Origin: Phycisphaerales bacterium
GTDB taxonomy: Bacteria; Planctomycetota; Phycisphaerae; Phycisphaerales; UBA1924
NCBI GenBank assembly: GCA_020849615.1
Contig: JADLFW010000012.1
Coordinates: forward strand, 124,001 to 188,000
Reading direction: 5' to 3'
DNA length: 64,000 bases
The notes under the pieces were generated by a model, which saw nothing but the letters and a program-made list of their open reading frames with translations, was not told the origin of the DNA and did not search any database. Of this stretch, positions 52,816 through 60,094 are shown in pieces (the first letter of the stretch is position 1; every line of letters begins with the position of its first letter). Made by a program: the position numbers and the translations under genes.

Positions 52816-52955
52816 CGATCAAGCCTAGCGGGTTCCCCATTTCCCCGCCGCCGGGCCGAACTGGGTCCCCTTTGGTTACATGCTGGGTTGGACCGCACCA
52901 TGGGCCGATAGCTTGAAGCCCCCGACCGAGGGGGGAAGACGGATGGAGCCTGCTC

Positions 52956-53213
52956 ATGGTCGCCAGCGCCAGCCAGATCACCGAAACTCGCCTCCCCGAA
53001 CAGGACCTGCTGTTCAGCCGCTCGCAGATGGTGAGCCGCATTCTCGAGCTCAACCCAACCACCTCCGCCGACTTTCTTGACGCCTTCTCCGATGAGTCGC
53101 TGGGCCACTATCTGGCCCGCTTGAACACGCTCCAGCAGCCGCGGCCCGCCCCCATGGGATGGGTCCGCACGAGCGAAACCCCCGCGATCCTCTGCCGCGA
53201 ACCGGTGGATTGA
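52956..53213 (+). CDS. Small protein of unknown function
   Basis: An 85-residue soluble protein, predicted mainly helical: ITETRLPEQDLLFSRSQMVSRILELNPTTSADFLDAFSDESLGHYLARLNTLQQ. The composition is ordinary, not the Arg/Pro/Ala pattern of spurious GC-rich frames, and GGAG precedes the ATG at 52956. It has no recognised family. The middle segment resembles small helical adaptor or regulatory proteins. Confidence 0.6.
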   Translation: MVASASQITETRLPEQDLLFSRSQMVSRILELNPTTSADFLDAFSDESLGHYLARLNTLQQPRPAPMGWVRTSETPAILCREPVD

Positions 53214-53329
53214 TCCGGGCGGGCCGGCGCCATCGCCGGGGCGAAGGGTGGAACCCCGGGGGCTCGTGGTGGAGTCCCCGCGGTTCCGCCCACCGCCGCT
53301 CCCGAGCGTCCCGGCCGCGGCCGATGGCC

Positions 53330-53348
53330 GACCCGGACCGGCCGGGTC
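53330..53348 (+). other. Hairpin in a 327-nt gene-free stretch
   Basis: GACCCGG pairs with CCGGGTC around ACCGG. It is the only feature that I see between 53214 and 53540; the rest is GC-rich sequence. It could be part of the leader of the TolB-like gene or a weak terminator for the small gene upstream. Confidence 0.3.
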
Positions 53349-53540
53349 CGGCCCGGACTGAAGTTCCTTAGCGGACTCATGCCGCCCCCGCGGACATCCG
53401 ATTCTGAGACCTGGATTCGCACCCTCAAGGGACCGCCCGAAACGGTCCGATAACAGGGCACGGGTCTGCCGCCACGGACCGGCGGGGGAACTGGATCGGA
53501 CCACTCACCCCGACCGGCCAGGCACGGAGCGCCGACCGCC

Positions 53541-54866
53541 ATGAGTACGCTGGCCGATTTCAAGCCGAGCCCCATCGCGCATCGCGTCCTGACGCTGCTG
53601 CTCCTCGCGGGCGCTGCGGGCTGCCAGTCCGGGTACACCCCGGCGGCGCATCACGATGATGCGGTATCCGCCGAACCCGCCATCGCGCACGCCGCCCTGC
53701 CGCAGGCCGAGGCCCGGCCCGCGATGTTCCTGTCGCTGCCGGGCGGGCCGATGCTCCTGAGCTATTCCGCGGGGAGCCAGACGGCCTCCCTCTCGGAGGA
53801 GCGCGGGTCTGTCGAGCGCATGTCCCGCGTCACGTTCGCCGACCAGGGCGCCGACTTTGACCCCTGCATCTCGCACGATGGCCATCGCCTCGTGTTCGCC
53901 TCGACCCGCCACCGCACAACCTCGGACATCTACACCCAGCTCGTCGGCAGCCGCGTGGTGACCCAGCTCACCAGCGACTCCAACGACGATGTGATGCCCT
54001 CGATCAGCCCGGATGGCACGCGGATTGCCTTTTCCAGCAACCGCGGCGGCGATTGGGACATCTATGTCATGCCCGTCTCCGGCGGCCAGGCCGTGCAGGT
54101 CACCGCCGACCCCGCCCCGGACCTCCACGCGACATGGTCCCCCGACGGCACCCACCTGGTCTTCTCCCGCCTGGGGGAGGTCAGCGGCAAGTGGGAGATG
54201 TGGGTCGTCGAGGCGGGCAACTCCAGCTCGCTCAGCTTCATCGGCTACGGCCTGTTCCCCAGCTGGTCGCCCATCGGCGGGACCGGCGCGGGCGGCGCCG
54301 ACCGCATCATGTTCCAGCTCAGCCGCGAGCGCGGCGACCGGGCCTTCTCCATCTGGACCCTCGACTTCGCCGATGGCCGCACCACCAATCTCACCGAGCT
54401 GGCCGCCAGCCCGACCATGGCGTACATCAACCCCTCCTGGAGCCCCGACGGGCAGCGGATCGTCTACGCCGCCGTGCCCCTGTCGCCCGGCGCCACGGAG
54501 ATTGAGGGCCAGCGCCCCATTTCCTCCGATCTCTGGATGATGAACATCGACGGCACCGGCAAGGTGCACCTGGGCGGCGGGGTGGGCACCGCCCTCATGC
54601 CCGCCTGGGGCGCCAACAACCAGGTCTACTTCGTCTCCAACCGCGGCGGCATCGACAACATCTGGTCCATGAACATGGGCAGCGCGGTCCTCGCCGCCGG
54701 CCGCCCGACGCCCGCGACTCGCCCCGCCATCGCCGCCAAGCCCGCGGCGACCCGCCGGGCCATCACCGCCAACGCCCAGGCCGATCTCAACCCCGGCGCG
54801 ACCGAACTCTCCACCACGCCCGCGAACGAGGGTGTCGCCGCCGCCGAGGAACAGCCGAACCAGTGA
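53541..54866 (+). CDS. TolB-like PD40 beta-propeller lipoprotein
   Basis: A 441-residue lipoprotein (lipobox LAGAAGC, Cys at about residue 28) with a six-bladed propeller of PD40/WD40-like repeats. Recurring units include DFDPCISHDGHRLVFASTRH, DVMPSISPDGTRIAFSSNRGG, DLHATWSPDGTHLVFSRLGE and INPSWSPDGQRIVYAAVPL. TolB-type propellers bind Pal and help outer-membrane integrity, but the N-terminal TolB domain is missing, so it is better called a PD40 protein. The C-terminus is Ala/Thr/Pro-rich. The next gene is a second lipoprotein, suggesting a shared envelope role. Confidence 0.85.
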   Translation: MSTLADFKPSPIAHRVLTLLLLAGAAGCQSGYTPAAHHDDAVSAEPAIAHAALPQAEARPAMFLSLPGGPMLLSYSAGSQTASLSEERGSVERMSRVTFADQGADFDPCISHDGHRLVFASTRHRTTSDIYTQLVGSRVVTQLTSDSNDDVMPSISPDGTRIAFSSNRGGDWDIYVMPVSGGQAVQVTADPAPDLHATWSPDGTHLVFSRLGEVSGKWEMWVVEAGNSSSLSFIGYGLFPSWSPIGGTGAGGADRIMFQLSRERGDRAFSIWTLDFADGRTTNLTELAASPTMAYINPSWSPDGQRIVYAAVPLSPGATEIEGQRPISSDLWMMNIDGTGKVHLGGGVGTALMPAWGANNQVYFVSNRGGIDNIWSMNMGSAVLAAGRPTPATRPAIAAKPAATRRAITANAQADLNPGATELSTTPANEGVAAAEEQPNQ

Positions 54867-54912
54867 CCGGGCCATCCAAGACGGCCCGGCTCAGCAGGAA
54901 CTCAGGACAACC

Positions 54913-54933
54913 GGATGGGGTGGAGCCCCATCC
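54913..54933 (+). other. Hairpin between two lipoprotein genes
   Basis: GGATGGGG pairs perfectly with CCCCATCC around TGGAG. It lies 17 nt before the ATG of the second lipoprotein gene, without a T-run, so it may influence expression of the downstream gene in the shared transcript. Confidence 0.4.
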
Positions 54934-54949
54934 ACGAAGGCAGGACGCC

Positions 54950-55756
54950 ATGACAATCGCACAGCTCATGCTTGAAGTGAGAACCCGCGGGGCGATGAAC
55001 GGGCTGCGCGCCCTCGCCGCCGGGGTGCTCGCGCTGGCCATCCCCGGCTGCGCGCAGGGACCCGCGAAGATGGTCCCGCCGCAGACGCTGGTCGCCCCCT
55101 ACGACGCCTCCCGTGGTGAGGTGCTGTGGGCGGTTGTCCCGCTGCGGAACGAATCGGGCACCAGCCAGGCCGACCCGCTGGCCATCAGCGACCAGGTCGT
55201 CGCCGCGATCGAGGAGGCCCGGGGGATCCGGGCCTTGCCGCTCAACCGCACCATGGAGGCCATGCGGGCCTTGAAGATGGGCGGCGTCGGCTCGCCCGCC
55301 GACGCCCGGAAGCTGGCCCAGGCGCTCGGCGTCGACGGCCTCGTGCTGGGGTCGGTGACGGCGTACGAGCCGTACGAGCCGACGATCGGGCTTTCGCTGG
55401 CGCTCTTCGCCAGGCCCGGCGCGATGCAGACGGTGACGAAGGACCCGCTGGATGTGCGCAAGCTGGCGGCGATGCCGGCTGAGGCGCCGCGGGATCCGGG
55501 GGCGTTCCAGGAAGCCCCGGTGTCGGTGTTCACAGCGCACCTGGATGGGAAGAATCACCAGGTGCTGCTGGATGTGAAGGCGTACGCGGAGGGTCGGCAC
55601 GACCCCGGCTCGGCCCTCAACTGGAAGCGCTACACGGCAAGCATGGAGCTGTACACGCAGTTCGCGGCCAACCACGCGGTGGGAGGCCTGTTGGAGCAGG
55701 AATGGATGCGCCTCGCCAGGCTGGGAGCAGCCCGCGAGCGGCCCGAAGAACGGTAA
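54950..55756 (+). CDS. Lipoprotein with CsgG/LpoB-like fold
   Basis: A 268-residue protein from ATG 54950; the ATG at 54995 gives a more typical signal peptide (MNGLRALAAGVLALAIPGC) and may be the real start. After the lipid-modified Cys come WAVVPLRNESGTSQADPLAISDQVVAAIEEARGIRALPLNRTMEAMRALKMGG and KLAQALGVDGLVLGSVTAYEPYEP. This is the order of strands, helices and the GVDGLVLGSV strand seen in CsgG, LpoB and the TolB N-terminal domain. Known members act at the outer membrane in secretion or activation of cell-wall synthases. The specific role here is unknown. Confidence 0.75.
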   Translation: MTIAQLMLEVRTRGAMNGLRALAAGVLALAIPGCAQGPAKMVPPQTLVAPYDASRGEVLWAVVPLRNESGTSQADPLAISDQVVAAIEEARGIRALPLNRTMEAMRALKMGGVGSPADARKLAQALGVDGLVLGSVTAYEPYEPTIGLSLALFARPGAMQTVTKDPLDVRKLAAMPAEAPRDPGAFQEAPVSVFTAHLDGKNHQVLLDVKAYAEGRHDPGSALNWKRYTASMELYTQFAANHAVGGLLEQEWMRLARLGAARERPEER

Positions 55757-55815
55757 GGCCCGGCCCGGGGACGGATCAGCGGTTCGACTCGTAGGCCGTG
55801 CGGGAGGTTGGTTCT

Positions 55816-56874
55816 GTGGCTCAGGAGCGTTCGCCCATGTCCAGCATCGCGATGACCGAGGCGTTCCAGTCGTACCTGGCGGACGAGCGCCACTTCAGCC
55901 CGTACACGGCCCGGTGCTACGGCGCCGACCTGCGGCAGTTCATCGAGCACCTGACCACCGACTTCGGGATCGAGCTCTCCGCCGACAAGGAGCGGGAGGC
56001 GTTCCAGAAGCGGTGCGAGTGGGCCGCCAGCCGGACGGCGACCAGTTCGCCGATCGTCGCCACCTTGCCCCCGCAGACGGTGACGCAGGTCATCTGCCAG
56101 GCTTCGGCCGATGTCATCCGCAAGTTCCTGGGCTTCCTGGGCGAGCAGGAGTACTCGACCGCCACGATGGCCCGGAAGATCGCCACACTGCGCTCGTTCT
56201 ACAAGTGGGCCGACCGCCGCGGCTTCGCGGATGGCAACCCCATGACCCTCATCCGAACCCCCCGCCAGGGCAAGCGCCTCCCCAAGGCCATCACCATCGA
56301 GCAGGTCGAGAAGCTCCTGGCCGCCCCCGGCGATGCCGACACGCTGGGCCGGCGCGACCGGGCCATGCTCGAGACGCTCTACTCCACGGGCCTGCGCGTC
56401 AGCGAGCTCGTCGGCCTGAACTACGAGGACCTCGATGTGCCGGGCGAATCCCTCCGCGTCCGCGGCAAGGGCCGCAAGGAGAGAATCGTCCCCTTGGGCT
56501 CGCACGCGCTCGAGGCCGTGCAGCGCTACATGACCATGGCCCGGTCGGACCCACGCTTCAGCGGCAGCTGGGGCGAGGCCAAGCCCACCGCCCCGCTCTT
56601 TGTCAACAAGCACGGCGGGCGGCTGAGCTCGCGCTCGGTCCGCCGCAAGCTCGACAAGTACCTCAAGGCCGTGGGCCTCGACCCGACCATCAGCCCGCAC
56701 ACGCTCCGCCATAGCTTTGCGACGCACCTGCTCGACAACGGCGCGGACCTGCGCAGCGTCCAGGAGCTGCTGGGCCACCAGTCGCTCAGCACCACGCAGG
56801 TCTACACCCACCTGACGACGCAGCGGATGGCCGATGCGTATAACAAGGCCCACCCCAGGGCGCAGGCAAGCTGA
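55816..56874 (+). CDS. XerC/XerD-type tyrosine recombinase
   Basis: Site-specific recombinase of the family that resolves chromosome dimers. The catalytic residues are all present (352-residue numbering): Arg194 in TGLRVSELVGL, Lys218, His295 and Arg298 in HTLRHSFATHLL, His321 in LLGHQSL, Tyr330 in TTQVYTHL. An N-terminal SAM-like core-binding domain starts FQSYLADERHFSPYTARCYGADLRQF, with an extra segment of about 45 residues (residues 50-95) not usual in XerC/D. GTG at 55816 follows GGAGG; ATG at 55837 is possible. With only one copy in the window, XerC and XerD cannot be told apart. A strong terminator follows. Confidence 0.9.
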   Translation: MAQERSPMSSIAMTEAFQSYLADERHFSPYTARCYGADLRQFIEHLTTDFGIELSADKEREAFQKRCEWAASRTATSSPIVATLPPQTVTQVICQASADVIRKFLGFLGEQEYSTATMARKIATLRSFYKWADRRGFADGNPMTLIRTPRQGKRLPKAITIEQVEKLLAAPGDADTLGRRDRAMLETLYSTGLRVSELVGLNYEDLDVPGESLRVRGKGRKERIVPLGSHALEAVQRYMTMARSDPRFSGSWGEAKPTAPLFVNKHGGRLSSRSVRRKLDKYLKAVGLDPTISPHTLRHSFATHLLDNGADLRSVQELLGHQSLSTTQVYTHLTTQRMADAYNKAHPRAQAS

Positions 56875-56900
56875 GCCGGAGGCAATCTGAAGTCACCGAG

Positions 56901-56929
56901 ACGACCGGACCGCAAGCCCGGTCGTTTTT
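56901..56929 (+). terminator. Intrinsic terminator behind the Xer recombinase gene
   Basis: ACGACCGG (56901-56908) pairs with CCGGTCGT (56918-56925), followed by a run of T. It starts 26 nt after the stop codon. Confidence 0.9.
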
Positions 56930-56998
56930 CCTTCCATCAAGAGCAGTTCGGGCCGCGGCTTGCGAGAAGCCCGCGCGTTGTCCGTGACTGCTTCAACG

Positions 56999-57063
56999 CT
57001 AGGGAATCGCCGGCTCCACGACGTTCGCCAGCTGCATCAGCGATTCCTGCCATCGCGGGTGGC
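56999..57063 (-). pseudogene. Decayed 3' fragment of an SRPBCC gene
   Basis: The minus strand reads RWQESLMQLANVVEPAIP followed by a stop, nearly identical to the last residues of the SRPBCC protein at 58824-59276 (GWQESLMQLANVVEPAIS). DNA similarity extends over roughly 60 nt and fades upstream. It is a remnant of a duplicate copy or of a rearrangement that left the propeller gene between the two ends. Confidence 0.75.
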
Positions 57064-57089
57064 ACCTATCCACCGGTCTCCCCGGCGTC

Positions 57090-58136
57090 CTAACTCCACG
57101 GCCCGCCCTTGCCCACGTTGATGAACGCTTCACCTTCACGGCGGAACAGCCCGCCCGAGCAGCCGAACCACAGGATGCCATCCCGGTCCTGGAAGATGCT
57201 CTGCACGTGCGTGCGCTCCAGGTTCCCGAGTTGGCGGTAGGCGGCGAAGGACGTCCCGTCGTAGCGTGTGACGCCCTCTCCAAGCGTGGAGAACCACAGA
57301 TCGCCCGCGCGGTCCTCCAGCATGGTGTACACGCGGTTGTTGCCCAGGCCATCACGGGCCGTGAAGTTCCGAAAGGCGCCGCCCTCGAGGCAGCTCACGC
57401 CGGCGTTCTCGCAGCCGAACCAGAGCCGGCCCTGGCGGTCGCCGAGGATGCACCAGACCGTGTTTCCCGCCAGCCCATCTTTGGTCGTGTAGGTCGTAAA
57501 GGTCGAGCCATCGTACTTGCGGATGCCCTCGCCATCGGTGGCGAACCAGAGGTTGCCATCGCGGTCCTCGAGCATGTTCCAGACCATCCTGGGATCGAAG
57601 CGGGATGCCGGCGAATCGACCGCGGCCCGTTGAATGGGGAAGGGGGCGAAGGCGGTTCCGTCGAAGCGGCAGACGCCGGCCCGCGTGCCGACCCACAGCC
57701 TCCCGGCCCGGTCAAGGAGCATGCTCCATGTGTCGTTGTCGCTGAGACCATCGGCGACGGTGTAGGTGGTGAACTTGCCGAAGTGATAGCGGCTGACGCC
57801 GCGCTCCGTCGTGAACCACAGGGCGCCGTCCCGATCCTGGATGATCTTGCGGACGGCGTGACCCGCGAGGCCATCGCCGACGCCGAAGCACACGAGGGAA
57901 GCGCCGTCGTACCGGCAGACGCCATCGCTGTTGGTGCCGAACCACAGACTTCCATCCGTGTCTTGAAAGATGCAGCGGATGTACTCGCTGATTTGCTCGA
58001 ACGAATCGAGGCCCGGAGGTGCGGGTGCCCAGGGCGGCTTCGGCGGGAGCGCGGTCCCCTGGGCGCGGGCCGGGCCGGCTGGGAACACGGCGGCGAGCAG
58101 GAACGCGGCGAACACGGTGGGTGCGGCGGGCTTCAC
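57090..58136 (-). CDS. Exported two-component-regulator-type beta propeller
   Basis: A 348-residue secreted protein: signal peptide VKPAAPTVFAAFLLAAVFPAGPARAQ, then reg_prop repeats of the form IFQDTDGSLWFGTNSDGVCRYDG, IIQDRDGALWFTTERGVSRYHFG and so on, about seven blades. Such propellers normally form the sensor part of hybrid two-component proteins or diguanylate cyclases, but here the gene ends after the propeller with no membrane or kinase domain. The GTG at 58136 has GAGGAAA upstream. It may sense or bind an extracellular glycan; that is speculative. Confidence 0.85.
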   Translation of the reverse strand: MKPAAPTVFAAFLLAAVFPAGPARAQGTALPPKPPWAPAPPGLDSFEQISEYIRCIFQDTDGSLWFGTNSDGVCRYDGASLVCFGVGDGLAGHAVRKIIQDRDGALWFTTERGVSRYHFGKFTTYTVADGLSDNDTWSMLLDRAGRLWVGTRAGVCRFDGTAFAPFPIQRAAVDSPASRFDPRMVWNMLEDRDGNLWFATDGEGIRKYDGSTFTTYTTKDGLAGNTVWCILGDRQGRLWFGCENAGVSCLEGGAFRNFTARDGLGNNRVYTMLEDRAGDLWFSTLGEGVTRYDGTSFAAYRQLGNLERTHVQSIFQDRDGILWFGCSGGLFRREGEAFINVGKGGPWS

Positions 58137-58259
58137 GCGGCTTTCCTCGAAAGGCGAACCACTAAAGTACCCGAGCGAACAGCCGGTTGTGTCACGCCCG
58201 CGCAACGTGCAGGCCATGTCCCGTTCAGCGTCGCCGAGGGCTTGCTCTGTGCGGCCCGG

Positions 58260-58739
58260 TCAGGCCTTGCCGCGTACCGCCGCCTCGATCCTGGCAACAT
58301 CGATCTTCCGCATGGTCATCATCGCCTCGAACGCGCGCTTCGCGACATCGCCGCCCCTGGCCATTGCCTCGGTGAGCACACGCGGGGTGATCTGCCAAGA
58401 CAAGCCCCACTTGTCCTTGCACCAGCCGCATTCGCTCTCCTGGCCGCCGTTCCCGACGATCGCGTTCCAGTACCGGTCGGTCTCGGCCTGATCGTCGGTG
58501 GCGATCTGGAAGGAGAACGCTTCGCTGTGCCGGAAGGTGTTTCCGCCGTTGAGCCCGATGCACGGCACACCGCACACCGTGAACTCGACGGTCAGGACAT
58601 CGCCCGCCTTGCCGCCCGGAAAATCGGCCGGGGCTCGGAACACCGCCCCGACGGCGCTATCGGGAAAGGTCCGGGCGTAAAAACGGGCGGCTTCTTCCGC
58701 CTCATCGTCGTACCACAAGCAGATCGTGTTCTTCTTCAT
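58260..58739 (-). CDS. PhnB-like VOC family protein
   Basis: A 159-residue protein of the PhnB/3-demethylubiquinone-methyltransferase-like VOC group. It contains the typical N-terminus NTICLWYDDEAEEAARFYARTFPDS, GLNGGNTFRHSEAFSFQIATDDQAETDRYWNAIV, and CGWCKDKWGLSWQITPRVL. No methyltransferase activity is implied despite the old name. It lies 84 nt downstream of the SRPBCC gene on the same strand; VOC plus AHSA1-type SRPBCC pairs are common and often sit with ArsR-type regulators, absent here. Confidence 0.9.
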   Translation of the reverse strand: MKKNTICLWYDDEAEEAARFYARTFPDSAVGAVFRAPADFPGGKAGDVLTVEFTVCGVPCIGLNGGNTFRHSEAFSFQIATDDQAETDRYWNAIVGNGGQESECGWCKDKWGLSWQITPRVLTEAMARGGDVAKRAFEAMMTMRKIDVARIEAAVRGKA

Positions 58740-58823
58740 GTCATGCTTCTCTCATGGCCGCTCGGCCGAGGGAGGGTGCTCGTTTGCGCGGGCCGGATGG
58801 GCGCGTGGAGGGAGGGGCGCCGC

Positions 58824-59276
58824 TCAGGATATCGCCGGCTCCACCACGTTCGCCAGCTGCATCAGCGACTCCTGCCACCCCAGGTAGCACATGTCCGACG
58901 GGATCGCCGCCGGGATGTTCTCCTGCACGATGCTCAGCTCCGTCCCGCCCATGACGGCGCGGAACTTGACCGTCACCGTCATCTCGCCCGGCAGGCCCGG
59001 ATCCTCGAACTTGTCGATGTACCGCAGCAGTTCGCCGGGCCGCATCTCCAGGTACTTCCCGCCGAACGTGTGCGACTGCCCCGTGTTGAAGTTGGTGAAG
59101 GACATCCGATACGACCCGCCCGCGCGGGCATCCATCGAATGCACCTCGCCCACAAAGCCGTACGGCGGCAGCCACTTCACCATCGCCTTGGGATCGATGA
59201 ACGCCCGGTACAGCGGGTCGGGCGGGCACTTCATCACGCGGTGCAGTCTGACGGTCTGGGCGGGGTCGGACATCAT
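58824..59276 (-). CDS. SRPBCC/AHSA1-domain protein
   Basis: A 150-residue helix-grip protein of the Activator of Hsp90 ATPase homologue-1 group. It begins MMSDPAQTVRLHRVMKCPPDPLYRAFIDPKAMVKWLPPYGFVGEV and ends GWQESLMQLANVVEPAIS, with the usual YRMSFTNFNTGQSHTFGGKYLEMRPGELLRYIDKFED core. These domains bind small hydrophobic ligands; role unknown. The ATG at 59276 has CGGAGCCG upstream; 59312 (MSPEFTTQTPE) is possible. A truncated relic of the same 3' end lies at 56999-57063. Confidence 0.9.
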   Translation of the reverse strand: MMSDPAQTVRLHRVMKCPPDPLYRAFIDPKAMVKWLPPYGFVGEVHSMDARAGGSYRMSFTNFNTGQSHTFGGKYLEMRPGELLRYIDKFEDPGLPGEMTVTVKFRAVMGGTELSIVQENIPAAIPSDMCYLGWQESLMQLANVVEPAIS

Positions 59277-59353
59277 CGGCTCCGGGGTCTGAGTTGTGAA
59301 TTCCGGGCTCATCCGCCCCCGAAACGCCGGGCCCGACATCTTACACTCGCCCC

Positions 59354-60094
59354 ATGCCCCTCCGCCATATCGCCGTCGCCCTGCTCCTGATCCTGATCCT
59401 CTCCGGCTGCGGCGCCACGCTACAGGCACCCCCTCCGCCCGCGCCCGCCGCGGCCGCCCAACCGGTCCCGTGGTACGAGCCCGAGATCCGGGCCTTCGAA
59501 GCCGCCGACCGAGCCTCGCCCCCACCGCCGGGCCGGGTGCTCTTCATCGGAAGCTCCAGCATCCGATTGTGGGCCGCGCTCGCCGAGGACTTGCGCCCCG
59601 CGCCGATCATCAACCGCGGCTTTGGCGGATCCAAGACCGCCGATGTCCTCGCCGTGTTCGACCGCATCGTGCCCGTGTGCAGGCCCTCGGCGATCGTCTA
59701 CTACTGCGGCGACAACGACCTGGGCACCGACAACACCGATTCAGGCGCCGCGGCGGATGGCTTCATCGAGTTTGACCGCCGGGCCCGGGCCCTCTGGCCC
59801 GGCGTCAAGGTGTTCTATATCGCCATCAAGGCGAGCCGGGCCCGGTGGGGCAACTGGCCCGCGATGCAACGGGCCAATGAGCTGGTCCGGGCCTACTGCG
59901 AGCGGACACCAGGCGCCATCTACCTCGACACCGTGACGCCGACGCTCCTGCCCGATGGGACGCCCGACCCTTCGATCTTCCTGGAAGATGGTCTGCATCT
60001 CAGCCCGAAGGGCTACGCGATCTGGACTTCGGTAATCCGCGAGCCCGTGCTGCGGGCCTGGACCGAGAGCCGGGCCTCACCGCAGCCCTATTGA
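59354..60094 (+). CDS. SGNH/GDSL-family hydrolase, lipoprotein
   Basis: A 246-residue lipoprotein (lipobox LSGC, Cys at residue 19) with the SGNH hydrolase blocks: VLFIGSSSIRLWAAL (block I nucleophile Ser region), INRGFGGSKTADVL (block II Gly), YYCGDNDLGTDN (block III Asn) and EDGLHLSPKGYAIW (block V, Asp and His). Members are esterases or acyl-/acetyl-hydrolases on lipids or glycans. It may deacetylate an envelope polysaccharide; that is inferred from its lipid anchor. It converges on the OGT-like gene with a 7-nt overlap of 3' ends. Confidence 0.92.
   Translation: MPLRHIAVALLLILILSGCGATLQAPPPPAPAAAAQPVPWYEPEIRAFEAADRASPPPPGRVLFIGSSSIRLWAALAEDLRPAPIINRGFGGSKTADVLAVFDRIVPVCRPSAIVYYCGDNDLGTDNTDSGAAADGFIEFDRRARALWPGVKVFYIAIKASRARWGNWPAMQRANELVRAYCERTPGAIYLDTVTPTLLPDGTPDPSIFLEDGLHLSPKGYAIWTSVIREPVLRAWTESRASPQPY

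Noticed and set aside
55781-55790. tRNA T-loop (GGTTCGACTC)
   Set aside because: No acceptor, D or anticodon stems fit; the upstream sequence is the end of a lipoprotein gene.
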